57,345 nucleotides of DNA from an uncultured Myxococcales bacterium (GCA_937975765.1 CALJUR010000125.1:1-57345), one strand, 5' to 3'. Counted from the stretch's first letter, positions 1 to 10,191 are shown. Notes: generated by a model from the letters alone, not told the origin. Translations and numbers: made by a program.

Positions 1-713
1 ACCTCGGCGCCGTTCTTCTGCGAGCCGATGCGGCGCACGTCCAGCCGGATCGACGCGTAGAACTTCAGCGCGTTGCCGCCGGTGGTGGTCTCGGGCGACC
101 CGAACATCACGCCGATCTTCATGCGCAACTGGTTGATGAAGATCACGGTGCATCCCTGCTTGTGGCAGGCCCCGACCAGCTTCCGCAGCGCCTGGCTCAT
201 CAGGCGGGCCTGCAGGCCGACGTGGCTGTCGCCCATGTCGCCCTCGATCTCGGCCCGCGGGGTCAGCGCCGCCACGGAGTCCACCACCACCAGGTCCAGC
301 GCACTGCTGCGGACCAGGGCCTCCACGATGTCCAGTGCCTGTTCGCCGCAGTCCGGCTGGCTGAGCAGCAGATCCTCGACGCCGACGCCCAGCCGTTGCG
401 CGTAGGTCAGGTCCAGGGCGTGCTCGGCGTCCACGAAGGCCGCGGTGCCGCCCGCCGCCTGCACCTGCGCGATCATCTCCAGGGCCAGCGTGGTCTTGCC
501 GGACGACTCGGGGCCGAAGACCTCGACGATGCGCCCGCGCGGTACGCCGCCGATGCCCAGCGCCACGTCCAGCAGGCGCGACCCCGACGGGAAGGCCGGC
601 ACCCGCTCGATGGGCCCGTCGCCGAACCGCATCACGGTCCCCTTCCCGAACTGCTTGTCCATCGCGACGATGACGTCCTCCAGTTCCTTCAGTTTCTCGG
701 TCTTCCTCGACAT
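1..713 (-). CDS. recA: RecA recombinase (partial, C-terminus outside window)
   Basis: DNA-dependent ATPase that forms the recombination filament, promotes strand exchange and triggers SOS cleavage of LexA. About 237 N-terminal residues are present; the rest lies beyond position 1. The Walker A motif GPESSGKT is at residues 67-74, the Walker B strand LVVVDS near 141-146, and the L2-loop region with FGSPETTTGGN near residues 190-205. The ATG at 713 is preceded by GAGGAGGAG. It lies 82 bp downstream of comM on the same strand and may be co-transcribed with it. Family assignment is essentially certain; only the C-terminal domain cannot be judged. Confidence 0.98.
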   Translation of the reverse strand, partial: MSRKTEKLKELEDVIVAMDKQFGKGTVMRFGDGPIERVPAFPSGSRLLDVALGIGGVPRGRIVEVFGPESSGKTTLALEMIAQVQAAGGTAAFVDAEHALDLTYAQRLGVGVEDLLLSQPDCGEQALDIVEALVRSSALDLVVVDSVAALTPRAEIEGDMGDSHVGLQARLMSQALRKLVGACHKQGCTVIFINQLRMKIGVMFGSPETTTGGNALKFYASIRLDVRRIGSQKNGAE

Positions 714-795
714 GGCTCCTCCTCGTGGCCTCCCGGTTCTTCCCTGCCGGCCGGCGCGCACCCGCGACACCGGCCCACGCCCGCCGGACCGCGCC

Positions 796-2322
796 TCACG
801 CCGCGGGCCGGTCCAGCAGCCGGTACTGGATCGCCTCGGACACGTGCACCGTCCGGATCGCGTCCGAGCCGTCCAGGTCCGCGATGGTCCGCGCCACCCG
901 CAGCACGCGGTCCAGCGCCCGCGCCGACAGCCCCAGCCGGTCCATCGCGGCCTCCAGCAGCCGCGACGCCTCGTCCGGGACCCGGCAGTGCGCCCGGACC
1001 TGCGGCGGATCCATCCGCCCGTTGAACCGCGCGCCGCCGGGACCCAGGCGCGCCGCCTGGGCGTCCGCCGCCGATTGCGTTCGCGCGCGCACCGTGGAGG
1101 AGGGCTCGCCCCCGGACGGCGCCGACAGGTCGCGAAACGGCACCGCCGGCACCTCGACGTGCAGGTCGATCCGGTCCATCAGCGGGCCCGACACCCGGGA
1201 CCGGTACCGGGCGACCTCGGCCGGGCTGCACGTGCACTGGTGCCGCGGGTCGCCCAGGTACCCGCACGGGCACGGGTTCATCGCGGCCACCAGCAGGAAG
1301 TCGGCGGGGTAGGTGACGGTGCCGGCGGCGCGGCTGATGGTGACGAGGCGGTCCTCGAGAGGCTGCCGCAGCACCTCCAGCACCTCGCGGCGCCACTCGG
1401 GCAGTTCGTCCAGGAACAGCACGCCGTGGTGAGACAGGCTGACCTCGCCGGGGCGTGGCCTCGACCCTCCCCCGGCGATCGCCGCGGCGGACCCCGTGTG
1501 GTGCGGCGCCCGGAACGGCCGGTCGGAGATCAGTGCCGCACGGCGCCGCAGAAGGCCCGCGGCGCTGTGGACCTTGGTCGCCTGCAGGCTCTCCTCGTAG
1601 GTCATGCGGGGCAGCAGCCCGGCCAGGCGGCGGGCCAGCATCGTCTTCCCCGACCCGGGCGGGCCGACCATCAGAAGGTTGTGGCGGCCGGCGGCGGCGA
1701 TCTCCAGCGCGCGTTTCACGTGGGCCTGGCCGCGGACGTCGGACAGGTCGGGCAGGCTGGGCGGAACCCCGGCGGCCGGACCTTCGTCCGGGAGGACCGG
1801 ATGCAGCGCCCCGCGGCCCGCCAGCGCCTCGATCAGTTCCTCCAGGGTCACGGCCTGCCAGGCCCGGATGCCCTGTACCAGGGCGGCCTCGGCGCCGTTC
1901 GCGGCCGGGACGATCGCCTGGGCCGTCCCGCCGTCCCGGGCGGCGGCCACCATCGGCAGCACGCCGGGGACGGGCCGCACCTGGCCGTCCAGCGACAGTT
2001 CGCCCAGCACCAGGCGGCCTTCCAGGGCCGAGGCCGGGAAGGCGTCCAGGCAGGCCAGCACGCCCAGCGCGACGGGCAGGTCGAACAGGGACCCGTGCTT
2101 GCGCACGTCGGCCGGGGCCAGGTTGACGGTGACCCAGCGGGTGTGGGCACGAAAACCCAGGTTGCGCAGCGCCGACAAGACCCGCACCTTCGATTCCCGC
2201 ACGGCGGCCTCGGGCAGGCCGACGATGTCGAAGTGGCCGACGCCGGGGTGGACGTCGACCTCCACGTCCACGGGAATCCCGTCGATCCCGCACAGCACCG
2301 CGGACTGCACGCGCACGTTCAT
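796..2322 (-). CDS. comM: ComM/YifB-type AAA+ Mg-chelatase-like protein
   Basis: 508 aa, the usual length for ComM, a hexameric branch-migration helicase that widens heteroduplex during natural transformation. The N-terminal ChlI-like domain (about 1-170) opens with NVRVQSAVLCGIDG. The AAA+ core has Walker A GPPGSGKT at 220-227, Walker B VLFLDELPEW at 301-310 and the family Cys cluster MNPCPCGYLGD near 357. A C-terminal Mg-chelatase helical domain follows. The ATG at 2322 has GGGAGG just upstream. Lying immediately upstream of recA suggests coordinated use in recombination of incoming DNA; that link is inferred from position. No other competence genes are in the window. Confidence 0.95.
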   Translation of the reverse strand: MNVRVQSAVLCGIDGIPVDVEVDVHPGVGHFDIVGLPEAAVRESKVRVLSALRNLGFRAHTRWVTVNLAPADVRKHGSLFDLPVALGVLACLDAFPASALEGRLVLGELSLDGQVRPVPGVLPMVAAARDGGTAQAIVPAANGAEAALVQGIRAWQAVTLEELIEALAGRGALHPVLPDEGPAAGVPPSLPDLSDVRGQAHVKRALEIAAAGRHNLLMVGPPGSGKTMLARRLAGLLPRMTYEESLQATKVHSAAGLLRRRAALISDRPFRAPHHTGSAAAIAGGGSRPRPGEVSLSHHGVLFLDELPEWRREVLEVLRQPLEDRLVTISRAAGTVTYPADFLLVAAMNPCPCGYLGDPRHQCTCSPAEVARYRSRVSGPLMDRIDLHVEVPAVPFRDLSAPSGGEPSSTVRARTQSAADAQAARLGPGGARFNGRMDPPQVRAHCRVPDEASRLLEAAMDRLGLSARALDRVLRVARTIADLDGSDAIRTVHVSEAIQYRLLDRPAA

Positions 2323-2449
2323 CGGGGGCCTCCCTGCGGACGGCCGCCTCGCCGGCCGACGGGGACGGAAGGTTCAAGGGGCGTGCCAGGATGGGTAACG
2401 AAGGATAACAATGGATTACGGTTGTCCCGACCCGTCGCGCCGGCTGGAC

Positions 2450-2469
2450 GGTTGGACGGGCGTCCAACC
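2450..2469. promoter_or_regulatory. Perfect 20-bp palindrome in the comM/tamB divergent region
   Basis: GGTTGGACG and its exact reverse complement CGTCCAACC flank a central GG. The site sits in the 240-bp gap between the divergent comM and tamB starts. A 9-bp perfect dyad with a 2-bp centre is the size and spacing of a dimeric-repressor operator. The regulator is unknown, and it does not match the E. coli LexA consensus CTGT-N8-ACAG. Confidence 0.4.
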
Positions 2470-2527
2470 CGGCCCGATCCGGCCCCGCTCCCGGCCCCGG
2501 CGCCAGGTAACCCTTCGTCGGGGGCTC

Positions 2528-2536
2528 TGGTATCCT
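2528..2536 (+). promoter_or_regulatory. Possible extended -10 promoter for tamB
   Basis: TGGTATCCT fits the extended -10 pattern TGnTATnnT and lies 27 bp before the tamB ATG. There is no convincing -35 box, so this is a weak call. Confidence 0.25.
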
Positions 2537-2562
2537 CGTTCCGACCCGAACGCACCGGGCCG

Positions 2563-5500
2563 ATGGGGAAGGGCAGACGAATCCTGGGCGCTCTGGCCGG
2601 CGGCCTCTACCTGGTCGTGACGCGCACGCTGCTGGTGGTCGCCGTCCTGGTGCCCTCCCTGTACTTCGTCTTGAATTCCAGCCCCTTCCCGGGCCAGTTG
2701 ACCCGGTTCCTGCGTTCCGTCCTGCCGGGGTCGCTGGAGTTCGGCAGCATCCAGATCAGCCCGATCCCGTGGAAGGTGGACATCCTGGACGTGGCCATCC
2801 GGGCGCCGGACGGGGAGGCGGTGATCCGCGCGGGCACCGTCCGGGTCAGCGTGGACCTGGTCCCGCTGGTGCGGTTCCTGTCGGGCGAGGACCCCGAGAT
2901 CGTGGTCCACCTGCCCGACATCCAGTTGTTCGACTACGAGGCCCTGATCGACTTCGACGCCGAAACCCACCTCAAGCTGGTGGACGCCTTCCACCTCCCG
3001 GACCCGAACAAGCCGCCGTCCACCGGTCCGGGGCAGTCGGTGCGGCTGGTCTTCGACCACATCACCGGCGAGCGGGGGTCGTGCCGGGTCTCCTTTCCGT
3101 ACTGGGACATCCGGGTGGAGGGGATCCGGCTGCAGGCCCGGCTGGGGCTGCAGACCCAGCCGTCCACCCGCGTGAAGGTGGAGGCGGCGCGGGTGACCTG
3201 GACGCACGGGGTCGGGCACATCCGGGCCGCGCCGGGGGTGTCGGCCATCCCGCGCGAGGTCCCGATGGGGCCGGGCGGCGTGGACGGGTTCGTCTTCGAC
3301 TGGGACCGGATCTCGTACCGGCAGGCACGGTTCGCGTTCCCGGGCATGGACCTGGATTCCCGCGACGGATTCCTGGCCTGGTCCGAGAACCTGCGGTACG
3401 AGGGCGTCGCCGACCTGGACTTCGCCGACGGCAGCCCGCTGACGGACACGGCTACCGGCGGCCTGGCGAAGGGTCCGTTGCGCCTGCACGTGGACGGGCG
3501 GGGCGACCACTTCGACCCGCGCTTCTCGGTGACCGTGGACTCCCCGTCGCTGGCGTTCGCCGGTTTCGACCTGGGGCGGGTCGAGGCGGCGGTCACCGGC
3601 GGGCGCGACGAGACCGGGCGATACGCCTTCCAGGGGATCCGGGCCTTCAGCGATTCCCGGGTGGGCCGGATCCGGCTGGATGGCGGCGTGTTCCACCCGT
3701 TCGGCAGCGCCGACGGCATCGCGACCGACACGACCTTCGCGATCGAGGCGGAGGGCCTGGACCTGCCGGGCTTCCTGGCGGAACTGGGCGCGCCGGTACC
3801 CGGGCTGCCGGCGCCGCTGCCCCGCAGCGTGTCGGGGCGGCTGCAGGTGCGGGCGGACGTCGTCTCCTGGGCCACCCGGATCGCCTTCGGCAGGGTCGCG
3901 GGCACGCTGGCGGCGCTGCTGCCGGACGGAACCCTGCTGGCCGGCCCGGACGCCTCCATCCGGCTGGACGCCTCGCTGGCGGTCAGCGGCGACTTCGCCC
4001 GCCCGCAGGTCGATATCGCGGCGCTGGAACTGGGCTCCGGGGCGGATGCCGCGCTGCTGAAAGGGTCGCTGGACCTGGGCCGGCGCGAACTGGACGTGAC
4101 CGGTTCCGTCGCGAAGGACCTGCGGTCGCTGCTGCCGGTGATAGGCCTGAAGGGACGGGGCCAGGCCTCGCTGGCCGACCTGCGCGTGCACGGCCCGCTG
4201 GCGAACCCCGTCGCCACCGCCTCGGCCGCCGTGACCGGCCTGTCCGTCGGGCCGTGGGAGGCGGACCAGGCCCGGGCACGCCTGGACTGGCGGGACGGCA
4301 TCCTGACGGTTTCGGCGCTGGACGCCGCGACGCCGTACGGGCCGGTTGCCGCGTCCCGGGTGGCCGTGCGGCTGGTGGACCCGGCGACCTGGCAGGTGTC
4401 GTCCCCGCACCTGTCGATCGCGGGCGGGGCGTCGCCGGCCCTGGACCTGGCCCGGCTGCCGCTGCCGAAGGACCTGGGCCTGAAGGGGAAGGTCGACCTG
4501 GCGGTCGAGCGGCTGGAACTGGACCTCCGGGACCCGCTGGGGTCGATGGACGGGACGGCACGTGCGACGGCCGCGAGGATGGTCGCGGCGGGCCGCCCGC
4601 TGACCGACGTGCAGGCACGGGTCCAGTCGGGGAAGGGCGGCGTCGCGAAGGTCCAGGCGCGGGCCGCCCTGAAGGCCGGCGGCACCGCGACGGTCGAGGG
4701 CACGGTGGACCTTCCGAAGGGGACCTTCCAGGCGACGCTGGACGGGAAGGGCCTGTCGCTGCCGGGCCTGGCGGGCATGAAGAAGGACGGTGCGCTGAAG
4801 GGCATGGTGGACGTGCAGGCGGCCGCGTCGGGCCCGCTGCGGGACCCGGGGCTGGACGCGCGGATCGACGCCTCGGAAGTGGCCTACGGGGACCAGCGGT
4901 TCGGCGACCTGTCCGTGATCGCGGCCCGCGTCCCCGGGGGGGACCTGCACCTGTCCAGCGACCGGTTCCTGCCCCGCATGCACCTGAACGAGGACTCCCG
5001 GATCACCTGGTCGGACGGGCGGTTCGACGGGCTGGTCGTGATGGTCGACCTGAACCGGGTGACGCCGCAGGACCTGTGGCCGTCGATCCGGGCCCGCGAC
5101 CTGTGGGGGCAGTTGACCGGCAACGTGCAGGTGCGGATGGGCTTCGGCCCGGGCGGCACGCTTCAGGCGGCGCTGACCTCGCCTCCCGACGGGCTGAGGC
5201 TGGACTTCCTGGACCGCGAGGTGCGGCTGCGCAACGTCGAGAAACTGGTCGCCGCGATCGAGCCGGACGGATCGGTGTCGCTGCGCGGGCTGGCCCTGTA
5301 CGACGGGCGCGGGACGCTGCGGGCGTGCGGCCACCTGCTGGACAAGGACGGGCGGATGCGCCTGTGGGCCAAGGGGCGGGTCGGGGCGTACTGGCTGCGG
5401 GAGTTCGGCCAGGTCTTCTCGGTGGCGGACGGGTACGTGCGGCTGGCCGGGACGCCGGGCGCCCTTCCCGCGGATCCCCCGCCCGGCTGCGGCACCGAGA

Positions 5501-6873
5501 TGGCGGAGGACCCGGGGCCGCTGGAGGTCCACGGCACGCTGGCCCGGCCCCTGGCGGATGGCGAGGTCCGGCTGGGCGCGGTGGAACTGGGGATCCGGGG
5601 CCTGGGCGAGGCGCTGCGCCTGCAGGACGGCGGCCGGGTGCTGCTGTCGTCCGGGGACGGCCGGATGCGGGCCACGATCCCGGCCGACGGCTGGGTCAAG
5701 GGCTCGCTGGGCGAGGGGAAGTTCACGGTGCACGGGAACGCGGCGTTCGACGGGCTGGTGCCCGCGGACGGCGAGGTGGTGCTGGAAGGCGCCGACCTGC
5801 GGTTCGTGTCCCCGGGCGAGTACTTCCTGGTCGGCAACCCCTCCGTCACGGCGACCTTCGAGGGGCTGGGCGCGCCGGGACAGTCCCGGATGCGCATCGG
5901 CGGCCGGGTCGCCCTGACGGACGGCTCGTACCACCGCAATTTCGACATCGTGGGCAAGGCGTTCTCGGGCCTGACGGGCACCCGCGTGGCCGAGCGCCAG
6001 GGGCGGTCGCTGGAGGAGGTGGCGCCCTGGCTGGCCGACGCCGACCTGGACCTGGCCGTCACCGGGCCGCGCTTCGGCGTGCGCAGCAAGCTGCCGGTGG
6101 GGTCGACCGACTTCGACATCGCGATGGATCTGCGGGTCAAGGGCAAGGTGAAGGCGCCCGAACTGTGGAACCGCGTCGAGGTCCTGCCCGGCGGCACCGT
6201 GACCTACGAGGTGGTGCGGCGCGTCTTCGAGGTCGTGCGGGGCACCGTGGACTTCGACGGTCCCCCCGGGCAGCCGCGGGTGGACGTGCTGGCGCGGACG
6301 CGCATCCAGGTGGTCGGCACCACCACCCAGAGCACGGCGGTCGCCTCGCGCTTCGACCCGGACGCCCCTGTGGCCGGCGCGCTGGACCAGGGGATCCAGG
6401 TCAGCCTGAAGGTGACCGGGCGCTATCCCGACCTGGACATCAGCCTGTCCTCGACCAGCAAGGCGTACACCCAGACCGAACTGCAGTACCTGGTGCTGAC
6501 CGGCAGCCTGCCGCAGGGCGGCGTGGCCAGTTCGGCGGGCCAGATCTTCAACCTGGGCCTGCTGACCGAGGACGTGACGAACCTGGTGGCCAAGCTGCTG
6601 CTGGGGTCGCTGGTGGACGCGATCAACCTGGGCGTCAGCCCGACGGGCGGCGTGAACGTGGACGTGATGGCGCACCTGGGGTCGCGCATGCGGTTCGCGA
6701 CGCAGGTCCAGCAGAACTCGGGCAGCGCCTGGTACACGGCGGGCTTCCACGTTCGCCTGACGGACTACCTTTCCCTGGAGGGCCGCGTGCTGTCGATCTC
6801 GCAGGCCCTGGACCGATCCCAGGAAGGCAACAAGTACGAGACCAAGCTGCGGCTGAGGATCCCGATCGACTAG
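2563..6873 (+). CDS. tamB: TamB-family (DUF490) envelope protein
   Basis: 1,436 aa, close to the usual size of TamB, an inner-membrane-anchored periplasmic beta-groove protein that partners an Omp85 protein and is implicated in phospholipid transport or barrel insertion. A single N-terminal membrane segment (about residues 10-33) is followed by a long repetitive beta-rich stretch and the C-terminal TamB domain (roughly from 1,100), which has typical features such as VDFDGPPGQPRVDVLART and the end SLEGRVLSISQALDRSQEG. The reading frame is open far upstream, but homology and the membrane anchor begin at ATG 2563. The next gene, 9 bp downstream, is an Omp85 protein, so the two form an operon; the order tamB-tamA is the reverse of the enterobacterial one. 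Confidence 0.9.
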   Translation: MGKGRRILGALAGGLYLVVTRTLLVVAVLVPSLYFVLNSSPFPGQLTRFLRSVLPGSLEFGSIQISPIPWKVDILDVAIRAPDGEAVIRAGTVRVSVDLVPLVRFLSGEDPEIVVHLPDIQLFDYEALIDFDAETHLKLVDAFHLPDPNKPPSTGPGQSVRLVFDHITGERGSCRVSFPYWDIRVEGIRLQARLGLQTQPSTRVKVEAARVTWTHGVGHIRAAPGVSAIPREVPMGPGGVDGFVFDWDRISYRQARFAFPGMDLDSRDGFLAWSENLRYEGVADLDFADGSPLTDTATGGLAKGPLRLHVDGRGDHFDPRFSVTVDSPSLAFAGFDLGRVEAAVTGGRDETGRYAFQGIRAFSDSRVGRIRLDGGVFHPFGSADGIATDTTFAIEAEGLDLPGFLAELGAPVPGLPAPLPRSVSGRLQVRADVVSWATRIAFGRVAGTLAALLPDGTLLAGPDASIRLDASLAVSGDFARPQVDIAALELGSGADAALLKGSLDLGRRELDVTGSVAKDLRSLLPVIGLKGRGQASLADLRVHGPLANPVATASAAVTGLSVGPWEADQARARLDWRDGILTVSALDAATPYGPVAASRVAVRLVDPATWQVSSPHLSIAGGASPALDLARLPLPKDLGLKGKVDLAVERLELDLRDPLGSMDGTARATAARMVAAGRPLTDVQARVQSGKGGVAKVQARAALKAGGTATVEGTVDLPKGTFQATLDGKGLSLPGLAGMKKDGALKGMVDVQAAASGPLRDPGLDARIDASEVAYGDQRFGDLSVIAARVPGGDLHLSSDRFLPRMHLNEDSRITWSDGRFDGLVVMVDLNRVTPQDLWPSIRARDLWGQLTGNVQVRMGFGPGGTLQAALTSPPDGLRLDFLDREVRLRNVEKLVAAIEPDGSVSLRGLALYDGRGTLRACGHLLDKDGRMRLWAKGRVGAYWLREFGQVFSVADGYVRLAGTPGALPADPPPGCGTEMAEDPGPLEVHGTLARPLADGEVRLGAVELGIRGLGEALRLQDGGRVLLSSGDGRMRATIPADGWVKGSLGEGKFTVHGNAAFDGLVPADGEVVLEGADLRFVSPGEYFLVGNPSVTATFEGLGAPGQSRMRIGGRVALTDGSYHRNFDIVGKAFSGLTGTRVAERQGRSLEEVAPWLADADLDLAVTGPRFGVRSKLPVGSTDFDIAMDLRVKGKVKAPELWNRVEVLPGGTVTYEVVRRVFEVVRGTVDFDGPPGQPRVDVLARTRIQVVGTTTQSTAVASRFDPDAPVAGALDQGIQVSLKVTGRYPDLDISLSSTSKAYTQTELQYLVLTGSLPQGGVASSAGQIFNLGLLTEDVTNLVAKLLLGSLVDAINLGVSPTGGVNVDVMAHLGSRMRFATQVQQNSGSAWYTAGFHVRLTDYLSLEGRVLSISQALDRSQEGNKYETKLRLRIPID

Positions 6874-6882
6874 GAGAGTCGG

Positions 6883-9800
6883 ATGCCGGTGCGTCGGTGG
6901 GCGATGGTGGCGGTGTTCCTGGGGGCGATGGTCCCCGGGCAGCCGCTGGCCGAGCGCCTGCCGGCGACGACCCCGGACCCGTGCAGCGAGGGCCCGCTGG
7001 TGGCGGTCGACCTGGCCGGCTGCACGGTGGCGGGGTGCGGGGATCCGGCCTTCGTGTCGGGCGTGCTGGAACTGGCCGACCTGGTCCCCGGCACCGTGCT
7101 GGACCCCCTCAGGCGCGCGGCGGGCCTGAAGCGCCTGGACCGGATGGGCTTCTTCCACTCGGCCTCGATCGCCTGCGAGGCGGTGGTGGGCGGCATCTCG
7201 GCCACGCTGAACGTGGAGGTGGCCACCCGCCTGCGCCGGATGAAGGTGACGGGCAACAGCCACTTCGACGACAGCGAGATCTTCGGCCGGCTGTCGATGG
7301 TGCCGGGCGACCGCTTCGACACCCGGGACGCCATGATGGCCGACAACCTCGAGCGCGCCCGGGAGGCCATCCGGCGCGCCTACCAGGACGAGGGCTTCAC
7401 CGGCACCGAGGTGAAGCTGGAGGCCCGCCCCGTGGATGCCTCGCGCGTCGACCTGCTGATTGCCGTCCACGAAGGGGCCCGGGTCAAGATCCGGGAGGTC
7501 GAGGTGACGCTGAAGCCCGCCCGTCCGGAGGCCGCGGCGTTCCGGCCGGACGCCGAGGGCTGCCCGGTTCCGGACGCGGGCGACCTGCGATCGTGGACCG
7601 ACCTGGGCAGCGGTACCACGATGACCGAGCGGACCCTGCCGAACGCGATCAGCCGGCTGACCAAGACGCTGCGGTCGATCGGTTTCTCGGGGGTGCGGGT
7701 CGCGTCGTCCTTCGATGCACCGTCCGAGGTGCTGCGGCTGCAGGCGACCTACGAGTCCTGCTACCTCCTGCGGTTCTTCGTCCGCGATGCGCCGATGCCG
7801 GGCCGGATCGGCTTCGTGCCGCAGCAGGACGACGACCTGCTGAAGGCGTTGCCGTTCTCGGACTCGGGGGTGTTCGACCTGTCCGAGGCCCAGCTGGGAC
7901 GGGAGGAGGTGCGGGCCTTCTTCGAGAACCGCGGGTACCTGTTCGCCGACGCGGTGCTGGACTACCGCACGCGGCGCGCCCCGGCGACCCCGGCGGACTT
8001 CGACGAGGACCCCCGGGTGGCGCCGGCACCCTGGGGGCCCCACGTGGCCGGTCGCATCACGTACTTCGTCACCCGCAACGGCAAGGTCGAGATCCGCGGG
8101 GTGGACCTGCGCGGCGTGAAGTCGCTGCCCGAGGAGAGCATCCGGAAGGAGATGGTCACGAAGGAGTACGACTTCTTCGGGGACACCGGGGCGCTGCTGC
8201 CCGACCAGGTGTTCACGGACCTCGACCGGGTGCGCCAGTTGTACGCCGAGGAAGGCTTCCGGGACATGCGGTTCCTGGACACCGTCCCGGACGCCCGGCG
8301 CGTGCGGCTGGTCGCGAACGAGGGCGACGCCACGGTCTACACCTACGGGTCCGCGGACAAGGCGTTCCAGGTGGTGGTGCCGCCCGGGGACACCGAGGGC
8401 GTGCTGCTGCGCATCGGGATCGAGGAAGGCCGGCGCAGCCGGGTCGGGAAGGTGCGGCTGGACGGGGTGTCCCAGAGGCCGCCGGCCGAGGCCGTGAAGG
8501 TGCTGGACCTGCCGCCCGGGGGGCCGCTGTCGCCCGGGCGCCTGGAGGCGGCGGTGCAGCGCCTGAAGCGGTGGTACGCGTCGTCCGGCCACCTGCGGGC
8601 GTCCGTGAAGGTGTCGTGCGGCGCGGAGGAGGAGGCGGGGCCGTGCGACCTCCAGGCCGCGACGCAGGCGGAGGTGGACCTGCGGATCGCGGTGGAGGAG
8701 GGCACCCCGGCGACCATCGAGTCGGTCTTCGTGCAGGGCCTGGACCGGACCCGACGGGAGGTGGTGGCGTCGCAACTGCCCGGTCCCGGGCAGCCCTACG
8801 ACATCGTGCGCGTGGCCGAGGGCATCCGCTACCTGAACGACCTGGGCATCTTCGCATCGGTGCAGGTCAGCGCCATCGGGGCGGACGAGGAACCGCCGCG
8901 CGACCGGGTGGCCCTGGTGGTCGAGTGCCGCGAGCAGAAGAACCGGTTCATCGACTTCGCCGTGGGGTTCGAGACGCTGTCCGACGCCCGGTCGGGCTCG
9001 CTGCCGAAGGGCGTCACGTCGGCGCTGTCCACGTCGATCGCCGTGACCGACGTGCAGGCGTCCGGCAGCGGCCGTGCCCTGGACCTGCCCCTGCCGGACA
9101 TCCTGATGACGATCGAGGCCCGGTACGTCGATCTGAACCTGCTGGGACGCGGCAAGCGGCTGTACCTGCCGCTGAAGTACGGCTTCTCGTTCACCGCCTG
9201 GGACCGGTACGCGTCGTTCGCGCCGACCTACCTGGACCCGAACTTCTTCTCGCGCGGGCTGTCCTTCCGGGCGACGCCGTTCGCGCTGTACGACCGGGCG
9301 ACGACGCGGCTGGACCAGGTGCAGTTCGGGGCCGAGTTCGTCGTGTCCCGCGCCCTGTACCAGCGGCTGTTCGGCGCGCTGGCCTGGGAGACCGGGGCCG
9401 TCCGCACGCGGGACTCGCAGGTGTCCGGTGCCGGCTGGTCGTCCTGGCGGTACGAGAACAAGATCGTGCCGACCCTGACCTACGACCACCTGGACCATCC
9501 CATCGACCCGAAGAACGGCGGCTTCGTGCAGGTGTCGCTGGCCTACATCAACGCCCTGTCGCAGGGGAACTTCCTGAAGTACGAGATCCTGGCCAAGGGA
9601 TTCGTGACCATCCGGAAGTTCCTGACGATCGGCCTGACCGCGCGCTTCGGCGGGTCGAAGGCGTTCGGCGGCAACGGCCAGTTGCCCCCCGACGAGCGCT
9701 ACTCGCTGGGCGGCAACCGCGGCGTGCGGGGGTTCTCGAACGACGGCGTCGGCCAGTACCTGCCGGACGGCAGCCTGCGGCTGGTCGAGACGCAGGTGCA

Positions 9801-10191
9801 GGAGAAGAACCCGGACGGCACCCCGAAGACGGACCCGGTCTCCGGCGCCGTCGTCACCCATCCCGAGTATGCCAAGGTATACGGCGGCGACACGCTGGTG
9901 TCAGGCGGCCTGGAACTGCGCTTCCCGCTGCTGCGAAGCCTGGCCCTGAACGGCGCGCTGTTCTACGACCTGGGCGCGCTGTCCGAGAGCCCGACCGACC
10001 TGAACGCGAAGTCGGTGCGCCACTCGGTGGGCCTGGGCCTGCGGTACATGCTGGGCGGCGTCGTGCCGATCCGGCTGGACTACGGGATCATCCTCGACCG
10101 GCGGTGCAAGTCGGTGGACAAGAACACGGGGAAATGCACCGCCCGCGAGGAGGTCGGCAACATCCACTTCGGGGTGCTCTACACCTTCTGA
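6883..10191 (+). CDS. Omp85/TamA-like outer-membrane assembly protein with POTRA domains
   Basis: 1,102 aa, longer than TamA (about 580) or BamA (about 800). A short export signal is followed by a Cys-containing N-terminal segment, then several POTRA-type repeats (for example around residues 100-215 and 380-620, each with a GFF or GYL turn and an EG-containing strand). The C-terminal barrel (about 680-1,102) carries the Omp85 signature GNRGVRGF and ends GVLYTF, with the terminal Phe recognised by the BAM machinery. It is co-transcribed with tamB (9-bp gap). By context it is the TamA partner, though BamA itself cannot be excluded. Its last 13 bp overlap the 3' end of the convergent rluB-like gene. 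Confidence 0.88.
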   Translation: MPVRRWAMVAVFLGAMVPGQPLAERLPATTPDPCSEGPLVAVDLAGCTVAGCGDPAFVSGVLELADLVPGTVLDPLRRAAGLKRLDRMGFFHSASIACEAVVGGISATLNVEVATRLRRMKVTGNSHFDDSEIFGRLSMVPGDRFDTRDAMMADNLERAREAIRRAYQDEGFTGTEVKLEARPVDASRVDLLIAVHEGARVKIREVEVTLKPARPEAAAFRPDAEGCPVPDAGDLRSWTDLGSGTTMTERTLPNAISRLTKTLRSIGFSGVRVASSFDAPSEVLRLQATYESCYLLRFFVRDAPMPGRIGFVPQQDDDLLKALPFSDSGVFDLSEAQLGREEVRAFFENRGYLFADAVLDYRTRRAPATPADFDEDPRVAPAPWGPHVAGRITYFVTRNGKVEIRGVDLRGVKSLPEESIRKEMVTKEYDFFGDTGALLPDQVFTDLDRVRQLYAEEGFRDMRFLDTVPDARRVRLVANEGDATVYTYGSADKAFQVVVPPGDTEGVLLRIGIEEGRRSRVGKVRLDGVSQRPPAEAVKVLDLPPGGPLSPGRLEAAVQRLKRWYASSGHLRASVKVSCGAEEEAGPCDLQAATQAEVDLRIAVEEGTPATIESVFVQGLDRTRREVVASQLPGPGQPYDIVRVAEGIRYLNDLGIFASVQVSAIGADEEPPRDRVALVVECREQKNRFIDFAVGFETLSDARSGSLPKGVTSALSTSIAVTDVQASGSGRALDLPLPDILMTIEARYVDLNLLGRGKRLYLPLKYGFSFTAWDRYASFAPTYLDPNFFSRGLSFRATPFALYDRATTRLDQVQFGAEFVVSRALYQRLFGALAWETGAVRTRDSQVSGAGWSSWRYENKIVPTLTYDHLDHPIDPKNGGFVQVSLAYINALSQGNFLKYEILAKGFVTIRKFLTIGLTARFGGSKAFGGNGQLPPDERYSLGGNRGVRGFSNDGVGQYLPDGSLRLVETQVQEKNPDGTPKTDPVSGAVVTHPEYAKVYGGDTLVSGGLELRFPLLRSLALNGALFYDLGALSESPTDLNAKSVRHSVGLGLRYMLGGVVPIRLDYGIILDRRCKSVDKNTGKCTAREEVGNIHFGVLYTF

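Noticed and set aside
445..2562. Upstream extension of the tamB frame
   Set aside because: It runs antisense through recA and comM; the membrane anchor and homology begin at 2563.
2416..9861. A 2,481-residue open frame on the minus strand opposite tamB and omp85
   Set aside because: It is an antisense shadow of GC-rich coding DNA; its translation is rich in Arg, Gln, His and Pro with no domains, and the plus-strand frames give clear families.
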